This document shows positions 31,342 through 39,700 of a stretch of 64,000 nt of DNA, one piece after another. The notes below the pieces were generated by a model that saw only the letters and a list, made by a program, of their open reading frames with translations, had not been told where the DNA came from and did no database searches. Where the stretch lies: NCBI RefSeq assembly GCF_013408685.1, contig NZ_JACBZY010000001.1, forward strand, positions 682,001-746,000. The letters run 5' to 3'. Source of the DNA: Schumannella luteola (GTDB lineage Bacteria > Actinomycetota > Actinomycetes > Actinomycetales > Microbacteriaceae). Numbering within the stretch: position 1 is the first letter of the stretch; every line of letters begins with the position of its first letter. A program made the position numbers and the translations under genes.

Positions 31342-31581
31342 ATGGCCAGGACCCGCCCGACCACCAAGCCGGAACCGCAGCGACAGAGCGGCGACTCCGT
31401 TCCCAACCCGATCTGGTTCAAGCCGGTGATGTTCGGCTTCATCCTCATCGGCCTGGTGTGGATCCTGATCTTCTACATCAGCGGCTCGCAGCTGCCGATC
31501 CAGAGCATCCAGGCCTGGAACCTCGCGATCGGCTTCGGCATCATGCTGATCGGCTTCCTGATGATGACGCGCTGGCGCTGA
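31342..31581 (+). CDS. crgA: Cell-division protein CrgA
   Basis: 79 residues from the ATG that follows TAGAAT by 7 nt. Basic N-terminus (ARTRPTTKPEPQRQSGD), two TM segments (about 26-46 and 56-76) with the conserved NPIWFKPVMFG and LAIGFGIMLIGFLMMTRWR features. CrgA coordinates FtsZ-ring positioning and recruits PBPs in streptomycetes and mycobacteria. Location near the pknB block is conserved. Confidence 0.95.
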   Translation: MARTRPTTKPEPQRQSGDSVPNPIWFKPVMFGFILIGLVWILIFYISGSQLPIQSIQAWNLAIGFGIMLIGFLMMTRWR

Positions 31582-31611
31582 CGCCGAGCACCTCGAACTT
31601 CCGCATGAAAA

Positions 31612-31631
31612 CGGGCCACTGCGGTGGCCCG
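31612..31631 (+). terminator. Intrinsic terminator of crgA
   Basis: Perfect 8-bp stem CGGGCCAC/GTGGCCCG with TGCG loop, preceded by AAAA and followed by CTTTC, 30 nt after the crgA stop. Confidence 0.75.
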
Positions 31632-31722
31632 CTTTCGTCGTCTCCGGGCGGATGCGCGCTGCGGTCAGTCCGGCGGGCACGCTTCTGACCAGGAATTACA
31701 CGCGTGTGATTCTTTCCCCAGC
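31632..31722. other. crgA-rhomboid spacer with AT-rich palindrome
   Basis: Part of the 315-nt gene-free stretch 31582-31896. It contains the near-perfect palindrome ATTACACGCGTGTGAT around 31696-31711, next to an AT-rich run (TGATTCTTTCC) that precedes the DnaA-box-like repeats. No gene seen. Confidence 0.4.
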
Positions 31723-31799
31723 TGTGGATGAGCCTGTGGATAGATCCGTCAACGGGTGTGGATGAGGCTGTGGACAGATCCGTGGACGGGTGTGGAGAA
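31723..31799. repeat. 34-bp tandem repeat carrying five DnaA-box-like 9-mers
   Basis: TGTGGA-starting 9-mers occur at 31723 (TGTGGATGA), 31735 (TGTGGATAG), 31757 (TGTGGATGA), 31769 (TGTGGACAG) and 31791 (TGTGGAGAA), spaced 12, 22, 12 and 22 bp. Each differs at one position from TGTGGATAA or TGTGGACAA, the reverse complements of the DnaA boxes TTATCCACA and TTGTCCACA. The unit length is 34 bp, repeated twice plus part of a third. Binding by DnaA is inferred, not shown. Confidence 0.65.
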
Positions 31800-31839
31800 C
31801 CCCGGTGCCGCATGGATCGGGTCAGCGTCCGGGAACGAC

Positions 31840-31873
31840 GAAGCCCCGCCGACCACAAGGTCGACGGGGCTTC
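31840..31873 (-). terminator. Terminator of the ppiA-rhomboid operon
   Basis: 15-nt arms 31840-31854 and 31859-31873 (GAAGCCCCGCCGACC and complement, one G-T wobble on one strand) with ACAA loop, 24 nt past the rhomboid stop. Confidence 0.75.
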
Positions 31874-31896
31874 ACGCTTGACGCGGAGTCGCTCGG

Positions 31897-32820
31897 TCAG
31901 CCGCCCACGCCGGCGGGCGCGATCGCGAGCAGTCGCACGGTCGCCGCCGCGATCGCGACCACCCAGATCGCGATGATCAACGCGATCGGCGTCGACGGCT
32001 TGGATCGGGCCCGGTACTCGAACCGGCCGATGATGAAGGCCGCGAGTCCGCCGCCGATCAGACCGCCGAAGAGCATCGCCAGATTGCCCCCGAGCGCGAT
32101 GCTGATCACGACGTTGAGCGCGACGATGATCAGCAGCTGGGTGCCGACGCCGCCCATCGATCGCTGCACGATGAAGAACCCGGCGAGCAGTCCGAACAGC
32201 GCGCCGCTGAAGCCGTATCCGTCGTAGCCGAACACGACCGACGCCGCCGAGCCGACGACCGCGCCCGAGGCGAACACCAGCAGGAACCGCGACCGGCCGA
32301 AGCTGCGTTCCGCGCTCGGCGCGATGAGGAAGAAGAACACGCAGCTCAGCAGGAACGAGAGCACGACCCGGAAGTCGAGGATCGCCGGGAAGATCAGCAC
32401 CGAGGTGAAGTAGCGCCATACCTGCCAGGCGATCTCCTTCGCCGGGAAGGCGGCGAGGAAGGTCGCCGGCAGGTTCGCGGTGAAGAACCCGATCAGCCAG
32501 AACAGCACCGAGGCGCCGAGGATCCCGTAGGTCAGCACCGGCGCGTTCGAGTCGGGGTGCAGCAGGCCGAGGGTGTTCTGCACCCAGCGCGGGCGCGAGC
32601 GCCGACGCGCGGCCTTCTGCAGCGATGATCCGCCGGTCGGCTGCCACTTCACCGAGCCGCCGGCCTCCCGAACGCACTCGGGGCACTGCACGCCGACGGG
32701 CGCGAGGATCTGGCACTCGGGGCAGATCGTGCGGCCGCAGCGCTGGCAGAGCACCCAGCTCTGACGGTCGGGATGCCGGTAGCAGACCGAGGGGTCTGCG
32801 GCGGCCTGGGGATCGGTCAC
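31897..32820 (-). CDS. Rhomboid-family membrane protein with N-terminal zinc ribbon, catalytically degenerate
   Basis: 307 residues from the GTG at 32820, overlapping ppiA by 4 nt. Residues 10-50 form a B-box/zinc-ribbon-like module (CYRHPDRQSWVLCQRCGRT, ICPEC, QCPEC), typical of actinobacterial rhomboids. Six TMs follow. The serine box GFSGALFGLLAG is intact (S205). The His box that normally reads H-x-GG is AMLFGGLIGGG, with Leu250 at the His position, and the oxyanion HxxxN box is replaced by DFRVVLSFL. It therefore probably cannot cleave substrates and may act as a pseudo-protease (iRhom/derlin-like binding role). This is inferred from sequence. Confidence 0.85.
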   Translation of the reverse strand: MTDPQAAADPSVCYRHPDRQSWVLCQRCGRTICPECQILAPVGVQCPECVREAGGSVKWQPTGGSSLQKAARRRSRPRWVQNTLGLLHPDSNAPVLTYGILGASVLFWLIGFFTANLPATFLAAFPAKEIAWQVWRYFTSVLIFPAILDFRVVLSFLLSCVFFFLIAPSAERSFGRSRFLLVFASGAVVGSAASVVFGYDGYGFSGALFGLLAGFFIVQRSMGGVGTQLLIIVALNVVISIALGGNLAMLFGGLIGGGLAAFIIGRFEYRARSKPSTPIALIIAIWVVAIAAATVRLLAIAPAGVGG

Positions 32821-33359
32821 GAGACGGGGACGACCTCGATGGAGTTGATCACGACGTCCTCGAGCGGCTTGTCGCGACCGTCGGTCTGCACGCCCTCGAT
32901 GGCGTCGACGACGCGCTTCGACTCGTCGTCGGCGACGACGCCGAAGATCGTGTGCTTGGCCTGCAGCCACGGGGTGGGCACGGTCGAGATGAAGAACTGC
33001 GAGCCGTTGGTGCCGCGACCGGCCTGCTTGCCGGCGTTGGCCATGGCGAGCACGTAGGGCTCGTTGAAGTTGAGCTCGGGGTGGATCTCGTCGTCGAACT
33101 GGTAGCCGGGGCCGCCGATGCCGAGGCCCAGCGGGTCGCCGGCCTGCACCATGAAGTCCTTGATGATGCGGTGGAAGATCGTGCCGTCGTAGAGCGGGGT
33201 GGTCTTCTTCTCACCCGTCTGCGGGTGGGTCCACTCCTTCGCTCCGGTGGCGAGGCCGACGAAGTTGTCGACGGTGACGGGGGCGTGGTTGCCGAGCAGG
33301 TTGACGCGGATGTCGCCCTGGGTCGTGTGGATGGTGGCGACAGCGGTGTGTGCGGACAT
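32817..33359 (-). CDS. ppiA: Peptidyl-prolyl cis-trans isomerase, cyclophilin type
   Basis: 180 residues, complete cyclophilin fold. Key segments: IHTTQGDIRVNLLGNHAPVT, TIFHRIIKDFMVQAGDP (the active-site FHRII/Q-G), GTNGSQFFISTVPTPWL and HTIFGVV. No signal peptide, so it is cytoplasmic. The AAGAAT box with 7 nt to the ATG suggests a leaderless promoter. First gene of a two-gene unit with the rhomboid; this pair is conserved near the origin of Micrococcales chromosomes. Confidence 0.95.
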   Translation of the reverse strand: MSAHTAVATIHTTQGDIRVNLLGNHAPVTVDNFVGLATGAKEWTHPQTGEKKTTPLYDGTIFHRIIKDFMVQAGDPLGLGIGGPGYQFDDEIHPELNFNEPYVLAMANAGKQAGRGTNGSQFFISTVPTPWLQAKHTIFGVVADDESKRVVDAIEGVQTDGRDKPLEDVVINSIEVVPVS

Positions 33360-33522
33360 GCGGGTGATTCTTCCATGCGGTGTCTGTGTTCACCGGATGC
33401 GCCCGGTCGGTGCGGGATGCGCATCCACTGTGCTTTCAGTGGACGTGCAGACGGCAGGGGGTCCGTTCGCCGGATCGGCGTGGAAGGATGAGGGAAACCC
33501 CAACGCGAAGACGGAGGTCGAC

Positions 33523-34077
33523 GTGGCATCGACACGCAAGCGGAAGCGCGAGCTGAAGCGACTGAAGAACACCGCGAGCACCGTGGTCGACGAGCAGCGC
33601 GAGGTGCTCGAACACGCGGGCAAGGTGCTGCGCGAAGCACGCCGGCAGATGGGCGACTACGCCCGCACCGACGTCGCCCCTCGATTCTTCGAGGCCTACG
33701 ACTCCCGGGTGAAGCCCCGTGTGGCGCAGAGCGTGGCCGCCGGCCGCGCGGCCGCCTATGTCGGCCGCAACCGCCTGGCCGACGACGTGATCCCGGCGGT
33801 CGCCGGCACGATCAGCTCGACGCTGGCCGTGCTCGAGGCCGCGAAGGACCCGCGCGTGCGCGAGCTCGTGAAGAAGGCCGAGAAGAAGACCAAGAACTAC
33901 GGCAAGTACGCGGCCAAGCAGGTGCGTCCGGCGAAGTCGGGCGGCCCCGGCAAGTACATCCTCGCCGCGTTCGGCGTCGCCGCCGTCGCCGCCGTGGCCT
34001 ACGCCGCCTGGCAGACGCTGCGCGCCGACGACGACCTGTGGATCGAAGACGTCGCCGACGTCGACCCCGCGGTCTGA
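33523..34077 (+). CDS. Hypothetical basic membrane-anchored protein (184 aa)
   Basis: GTG start with GGAGG 5 nt upstream; the frame is open further upstream, over ppiA. N-terminus is very basic (ASTRKRKRELKRLKN), followed by an amphipathic helical body (EVLEHAGKVLREARRQMGDY and a coiled Lys-rich helix around KKAEKKTKNYGKY). One TM (about 147-167, ILAAFGVAAVAAVAYAAW) lies near the C-terminus, with an acidic end (DDLWIEDVADVDP). It resembles conserved Micrococcales proteins of unknown role annotated as DNA helicase without supporting motifs; none of the helicase motifs are present here. Single gene with a strong terminator. Confidence 0.75.
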   Translation: MASTRKRKRELKRLKNTASTVVDEQREVLEHAGKVLREARRQMGDYARTDVAPRFFEAYDSRVKPRVAQSVAAGRAAAYVGRNRLADDVIPAVAGTISSTLAVLEAAKDPRVRELVKKAEKKTKNYGKYAAKQVRPAKSGGPGKYILAAFGVAAVAAVAYAAWQTLRADDDLWIEDVADVDPAV

Positions 34078-34098
34078 GTCAGCTCAGCTGAGAACCAC

Positions 34099-34138
34099 CG
34101 AAGGCCCGCACCGCTCATCCGAGCGGGGCGGGCCTTCG
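34099..34138 (+). terminator. Intrinsic terminator
   Basis: 11-nt arms CGAAGGCCCGC (34099-34109) and GCGGGCCTTCG (34128-34138), with an inner CCGCTC/GAGCGG stem, 21 nt after the stop of the basic membrane protein. Confidence 0.8.
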
Positions 34139-34269
34139 TCGTTCCGTGCGCGCCTTCCCGGAAGCTGAATCGCCGGAAAACACGGCCCCCGCGGACTGTC
34201 CCCCGTCCGGGTGACAAAAAGTTTGGTGAACAACGGTCGAAACCCTTCCTATCGGACGGGATTGCTGAC

Positions 34270-34275
34270 TAATTT
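34270..34275 (+). promoter_or_regulatory. -10 element of the EbfC-EspC-PPE-like trio
   Basis: TAATTT ends 6 nt before the GTG at 34282 in an AT-rich patch; a leaderless transcript is predicted. It marks the left start of the type VII secretion locus. Confidence 0.6.
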
Positions 34276-34281
34276 TGAGCA

Positions 34282-34758
34282 GTGCTCTCTGCTGACGAAG
34301 TGATCGACCAGATCCACGACGACGTCCGCGCGAACGACGAACGCGCCGCGCGCATGCCGGCGTTCACCGCCGCGATCGGCGCCGTGCGCGGCGTGGCCGT
34401 CTCCGCCGCCCGCGACATCCGCGTCGAGACCGACTCCACCGGACACGTCACCGGCATCGAGATCAGCGAGACCGCGCTGACCGGCGGAGCCCGCAAGCTG
34501 TCGCGCGAGATCCTGCAGACCATCAACGCCGCCGAGCTCGTCGCCAAGCGCAAGGCCGTTCAGAGCGTCGCCCAGCTGCTCGGCGACGACGACCCGATCA
34601 CGCTGCAGCTCGGCGCCGAGCTCAGCGCCCGCGAAGCTGCACTGACCAACCCGGCCGCCGCCGCATCCGCTGCCGCCGCCGCGACCATCGACCCGACGCG
34701 ACCGGCACCCGGCACGCCGAGCGAGACCAGCATCAGCAGAGGGGAACGCAAGCAGTGA
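34282..34758 (+). CDS. YbaB/EbfC-like nucleoid-associated-type protein of a T7SS locus
   Basis: 158 residues, leaderless GTG. Helical N-terminus (ADEVIDQIHDDVRANDERAA) followed by the YbaB/EbfC beta-hairpin region (VAVSAARDIRVETDSTGHVT, GIEISETALTGGA) and a long helix (LSREILQTINAAELVAKRKA), then an Ala/Pro tail. Such YbaB-like proteins (EspD/EspL type) are common inside actinobacterial ESX loci and are thought to stabilise or chaperone secreted substrates. Coupled by 4-nt overlap to the EspC-like gene. Confidence 0.75.
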   Translation: MLSADEVIDQIHDDVRANDERAARMPAFTAAIGAVRGVAVSAARDIRVETDSTGHVTGIEISETALTGGARKLSREILQTINAAELVAKRKAVQSVAQLLGDDDPITLQLGAELSAREAALTNPAAAASAAAAATIDPTRPAPGTPSETSISRGERKQ

Positions 34759-35072
34759 CTGAGGAGATCGCACTCGACTTCGACAAGCTGCGGCAGCACG
34801 CCGCGCTCGTCAGCTCTGTGGCGGATGACGTCAGCAAGGCCATCGCCTCGGTGAAGGGCGGCAACCTCGCCTCCGACGCCTTCGGCATCATGTGCGCCTT
34901 CCTGGTGCCCGAGACGCTCGCCATGACCGTCGCCGGCTCGGGGATGCTCGGCAGCAAGCAGTCGCTGCTGCTGCGCACCGCCGTCGAGCTGAAGCAGACG
35001 GCATCCCAGTGGGAGCAGATCGAGACCGACGTCAAGGGCACCTACGACACGATCACGAAGGCGATGGACTGA
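34755..35072 (+). CDS. EspC-like (DUF2580-type) T7SS-associated small protein
   Basis: 105 residues with the heptad-like helix-turn-helix layout of the WXG100 superfamily: helix 1 about 10-40 (LDFDKLRQHAALVSSVADDV), helix 2 about 70-104 (LRTAVELKQTASQWEQIETD). There is no WXG; a Gly-containing turn sits in AGSGMLGSK. EspC/DUF2580 proteins pair with a larger PPE-like partner. The stop overlaps the next ATG by one base (TGATG). Probably secreted with the next gene's product; inferred from family. Confidence 0.7.
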   Translation: MTEEIALDFDKLRQHAALVSSVADDVSKAIASVKGGNLASDAFGIMCAFLVPETLAMTVAGSGMLGSKQSLLLRTAVELKQTASQWEQIETDVKGTYDTITKAMD

Positions 35073-36340
35073 TGACCGCGGCAGCTGCGAGCACCACCTC
35101 GCCCTTCAAGGGCAGCAACATCCTCAATGACGGCAAGGCCCTCTCGACCGCCGTCAAGAACGGCAACTGGCTGGATGGCGGCATCGCCTTCCTGCAGACG
35201 CTCGGCGACGCCGCCGCGGCGCTCAGCGACCCGATCGGCACGATCGTCAACTGCGGCCTCGGCTGGGTCATCAACCACCTCGGCCCGCTGAAGCAGTGGC
35301 TCGACAAGCTCGCCGGCAGCCAGTCGGCCGTGCAGGCCTTCGCCAAGACCTGGACCCAGGCCGGCGACGTGATGCGCCAGGCCGGCGGCACCCTCGCCAC
35401 CCGCCTCAAGGACCTCGAGGGAATGGCGGGCAAGACCGTCGACTCCTACCTCGCCTACGCCTCCGACGCCGCCGAGCACGTCGCCGCCTCCGGTGACTGG
35501 GCCGACTCGATCTCGAGCGGACTCAACACCGGCAGCGAGCTCGTCGCGAAGATGCAGAGCGTCGTCAAGCAGGGCATCTCGAGCGTCCTGGCCACCGCGA
35601 TCGAGGCCATGGCCGTCGTCGCCGCGTCGTTCGGACTCGGCATCGGCTACGCCATCGCCCGCGTCGTGACGAAGGTCAACCAGATCGTCAACAAGGTCGT
35701 CAAGCCGATGCTGCAGGTGCTGCAGTCGGTCAAGTCGCTCGTCGGCGTCGTGCAGTCGTTCAAGCAGCTCTTCGGCGGCAGCCAGAAGCTGATGCAGAAC
35801 ATGGTCACGGTCAGCCCCGAGGCGCTCAAGCTCGCCGACACCAGCTACACCGACGCCTCGGCCGCCACGAAGCTCGGCGCCACCGGAGCCCAGAACCTCG
35901 AGATCGCCGCCGCCAAGGCCGACCGCGAGAACGCCGACCTGGTCAGCGCCGACGGCCCGATCTCGGGCGGCAAGGCGCAACTGGCGAACACCTTCGGCAC
36001 CGGCGGAGGCGGGGGCGTGAGCATCGGCTCCGGCGGAGTCGGAGCGGGTGGCCTCGGCGCGGCCGGCGCGGGCGCCGGTCTGCTCGGCGGCGGTGCCGCA
36101 GCGGGCGCGGCCGCGCTCGCGAGCCGCGGCCTCGCCGGCACGATGGCCGGCGGCGGACTCCTCGGCCGCACCGCGGTCGGCGGCGGCCCCACGGCCGGCG
36201 GCGCCGGAGCGGGCGCCCGCGGCGGGATGGGCATGATGGGCGGCGGACGCGCCGGCGACACCGGTTCGCGCCTCGGTCGCCGCGGCGGACGCCGACTCGA
36301 CATCGAGATCGTGCCCGACGACGACGAGCAGCAGGCCTGA
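35072..36340 (+). CDS. PPE-like T7SS substrate with Gly-rich C-terminus (422 aa)
   Basis: N-terminal 200 residues are long amphipathic helices (FAKTWTQAGDVMRQAGGTLA, RLKDLEGMAGKTVDSYLAYA) preceded by FKGSNILNDGKALSTAV. A hydrophobic stretch lies near 180-205 (VVAASFGLGIGYAIARVV). From about residue 300 the chain is Gly/Ala-rich (GTGGGGGVSIGSGGVGAGG), then a basic turn (GRRGGRRLDIE) and an acidic tail (VPDDDEQQA). This is the architecture of actinobacterial PPE-like/LXG-like secreted proteins. The last 140 residues resemble the C-terminus of the protein at 44558-45919. Function unknown. Confidence 0.65.
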   Translation: MTAAAASTTSPFKGSNILNDGKALSTAVKNGNWLDGGIAFLQTLGDAAAALSDPIGTIVNCGLGWVINHLGPLKQWLDKLAGSQSAVQAFAKTWTQAGDVMRQAGGTLATRLKDLEGMAGKTVDSYLAYASDAAEHVAASGDWADSISSGLNTGSELVAKMQSVVKQGISSVLATAIEAMAVVAASFGLGIGYAIARVVTKVNQIVNKVVKPMLQVLQSVKSLVGVVQSFKQLFGGSQKLMQNMVTVSPEALKLADTSYTDASAATKLGATGAQNLEIAAAKADRENADLVSADGPISGGKAQLANTFGTGGGGGVSIGSGGVGAGGLGAAGAGAGLLGGGAAAGAAALASRGLAGTMAGGGLLGRTAVGGGPTAGGAGAGARGGMGMMGGGRAGDTGSRLGRRGGRRLDIEIVPDDDEQQA

Positions 36341-36494
36341 TTCGGAGCGCTTCACCGCATCCGCACCGCCTCGTCGCGCGTCGCAGTCGTTCAGCGCCCG
36401 GTCCGCTTCGGCGGGCAGGGCGCTGCGGCGTTCCCGGCTGCGCGAGGGTTCTGCTCCGGGCCCTCATCGTGCCCGGCGGCTCGCCCGATCCGGC
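36341..36494. other. Gene-free spacer between convergent T7SS units
   Basis: First part of a 377-nt stretch (36341-36717) between the convergent PPE-like and eccC genes. No protein frame with plausible start or codon pattern is seen on either strand; the next part is the repeat element. Confidence 0.5.
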
Positions 36495-36612
36495 TTCGCA
36501 ATTCAGGACTGGTGGCTTCGCAATTCAGGACTGGACGTCCGATCCGCCGGAATGACCGCAGGATCTCGTGTCCGGTCCTGAGTTGCGACGAATCGAGTCC
36601 TGAATTGCGAAC
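36495..36612. repeat. Nested inverted-repeat element, CAATTCAGGA/CAACTCAGGA family
   Basis: Two direct copies of TTCGCAATTCAGGACTGG (36495-36512 and 36517-36534) face two inverted copies (36572-36590, with CAACTCAGGA, and 36595-36612). The outer and inner pairs can fold into alternative hairpins. The core is shared with the element at 5643-5717, so this is a dispersed repeat, and it may terminate both convergent units. Confidence 0.75.
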
Positions 36613-36717
36613 AGCCGGGTCGCCTTACGAGGTGGCGAAAGCCTCGGTTTCACCCTGGGCTCGGCGTTGAGGGGTCCCACGTACGGGACACCAGCCCGCG
36701 CGGGGAACGCTCCCCGG

Positions 36718-39700
36718 TCAGGCGTGCGACGGCGGCGAGTAGACGAGCTGGCCCGTGAAGAGGCCGCGCTCGCGGCTGACGATCTGCGCGCGACCCGGCT
36801 CGGACGGGATCGCCTTGACCCGGCCGATGAGCGCGCCCTCCTCGGGGCTGCCGCCGAGCAGGATGCCGGTGACGCCGAGGTCGGTGAAGCGCTGGATGAT
36901 CGGATCGTAGGCGGCGCGGCTCGCACCACCCGAGCGGCGGGTCAGGATGACGTGAAGGCCCAGGTCGCCCGCCTGCGCGAGCAGCGGCTGCAGCACCGCG
37001 ATCGGGTTGCCCTGGCTGGTCGCGACGAGGTCGTAGTCGTCGATGAGGATGAAGCCCTCGGCGCCCTTCCACCAGCTGCGCTCACGCAGCTGGTCGGGCG
37101 TGACATCCGGGCCGGGGATGCGCGACGAGAAGAACGCCGACAGCTCGGCCATGCCGCCCATCGCCATCTCGTGCGAGGTGAGGTAGGCGCCGACGTACTC
37201 CTGCGGCAGCTCGCCGAGCAGCGCGCGACGGTAGTCGACGACGAACAGCTTCGCCTCGTTCGGGCCGTAGAGGCGCGTGATCTCCTGGGCGATGCCGCGC
37301 AGGAACGACGACTTGCCGGTTCCCGCGTCGCCGTAGAGGAAGAGGTGCGACTCGCTGCGCGGGTCGATGCCGAACGGCGCGAGCGCCTGCTCGTCGACGC
37401 CGAGCAGCAGCCGCGGGTACTCCGGCCCCGCCTGCTGGCGCGCCTCCTCGAGGCTGAGCAGCTTCGCCAGCAGACGCAGCTTCGGTCCGCGCGGGCCGGT
37501 CCACGCGGCCGAGACGCGCGCGACCAGGTCGTCGACGCCGTCGACGAGCGCCGCCGCATCCCCGATGCCGTCGATGCGCGGAACCGCGCCGAGCATCTGC
37601 AGGCCACCCGGTGCGAGGCCGCGGCCCGGCTGCCCCGAGGGCACGTTCGCGGCCGCCTTGCGGGCGATCTCCGAGTCGCTCGGGTCGCCGAGGCGCAGCT
37701 CGAGGCGGGTCTGGATGAGGTCTTTCAGGTTCGAGCGGATGTCGAGCCAGCGGTTGGCGGTGACGACGAGGTGCACGCCGAAGCTGAGGCCGCGAGCGGC
37801 GATCGTGAGGATCGTCGGCTCGAGCAGCTCGTACTCGGTGCGCAGTGTCGACCAGCCGTCGATGATGAGGAAGACGTCGCCGTAGCCGTCATCCACCACA
37901 CCCTGCGAGCGCCGCAGGCGGTAGGTGTCGATCGAGTCGATGCCGTTCTCGCGGAAGTAGATCTCGCGCGCGTCGATGATGCCCTGCACCTCGGCGACGG
38001 TGCGGCGCACCGACTCCTGCTCGGTGCGGGTGGCGACGCCGGCGACGTGCGGCAGCTTCTGCAGGCCGGTGAAGGTTCCGCCGCCGAAGTCGAGCACGTA
38101 GAACTGCAGTTCGAGCGGCGATGCCGTGAGCGACAGCGAGGTGACGAGCGAGCGCGCCATGGTCGACTTGCCGCTGAGCGGTCCGCCGACGATGGCCGCG
38201 TGACCGGCGGCGCCGCCGAGCGTGACGGTGAGGCGCTCGCGGCGCTGCTCGAGCGGCACATCCACGATCCCGAGCGGAACGGTGAGGCCGCCCGTCGCGC
38301 GCCACGACGGCGAGACGAGGCCGAGCTCGGGGTCGACGACCAGGTCGGACATGAGCTGGTCGAGCGATGGCGGCTCTTTGAGCGGCGGCAGCCAGACCTG
38401 GTGCGCCTCGGGGCCCTTGCCCGCCATCCGGTCGACGGCGATCTGGAAGGTGCTGCGCTCCTCTTCGGGCTCGCGCTGCACGAGGGCCGCGGGGTCGACG
38501 TCGGGCTCGGGCTCCTCGCCGGTCGCCGCGGCGGTGAAGATCTCGATCTCGGCAGCGATCTCGCCGGGCCCGCCGCCACTGGAGCCGGAGCTGATGCGAC
38601 GACGCGGCGGCGAGCCGGAGACGTAGGCGGCGCGGAACTGCACGAGCTCCTCGGTGCCGACCTTGAGCAGGCCGACCCCGGGCTCCTGGGGCAGCGTGTA
38701 GGCGTCGGGCACGCCGATGACGGTGCGCGACTCGGCGGCCGAGAAGGTGCGGAGGCCGATGCGGTACGAGAGGTACGTGTCGAGTCCGCGCAGCTTGCCC
38801 TCTTCGAGGCGCTGGGATGCGAGCAGCAGGTGCACTTGCAGCGAGCGGCCGACGCGGCCGATGTTGACGAAGCTCTCGACGAACTCGGGCTTCGCGGCGA
38901 GCAGCTCGCTGAACTCGTCGGCGACGATCAAGAGGGCCGGCAGCGGCGCGAGGTCGGTGCGACCGCCACGGCGGGCCTTCTCGTAGTCGGAGACGTTGGC
39001 GAAGTTGCCGGCGGCGCGCAGCAGCTCCTGACGGCGCACGACCTCGCCCTGCAGCGCATCCTGGAATCGGTCGACGAGGGCGAGCTCGCTGCCGAGGTTG
39101 GTGATGATGGCCGAGACGTGCGGCATGTCGGCCATGCCGGCGAAGGTCGCGCCGCCCTTGAAGTCGACGAGCACGAAGTTCAGCTGCTCGGAGCTGTGGG
39201 TCAGCGCGAGGGCGAGCACGAGGGTGCGCAGCACCTCCGACTTGCCGGAGCCGGTCGCGCCGATGAGCACTCCGTGCGGGCCCATGCCCTGCTGCGCGGC
39301 CTCTTTGATGTCGAGCACGAGGGGCACGCCGTTGGTGTCCTGACCGATCGGCACCCGCAGCCGGTCGCGCTCGAGGCGCGGCGACCAGACCCGGTCGTAG
39401 TCGATCTCGCGCACGTCGGGCATGCCCAGCAGCTCGACGAGCTCGGCCTGGCCCGAGAGCGCGACCTCGGCTCCGGTGGAGGCGCCGGCGTTCGCGAGCG
39501 GCATGAGGCGGCGGGCGGTCGCCTCGGCCTCGGCGATCGAGACCGAGTCGGGCGTGAAGCGCTCGGCGAGGCGGCCGAGGGCGACGACCTCCGCCTGATC
39601 CGCGACCGAGCGCACCTCGGCGGCGAGCGCGAGGCGCAGGGTGAGGGCGTCGTCGAGCTCGTTCCAGCGCGCGGGCAGGTCGAGCACGGTGACGCCCTGC

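Noticed and set aside
31723-31799. Possible CRISPR array
   Set aside because: Repeats are directly adjacent without unique spacers, only 2-3 units, and no cas genes are present.
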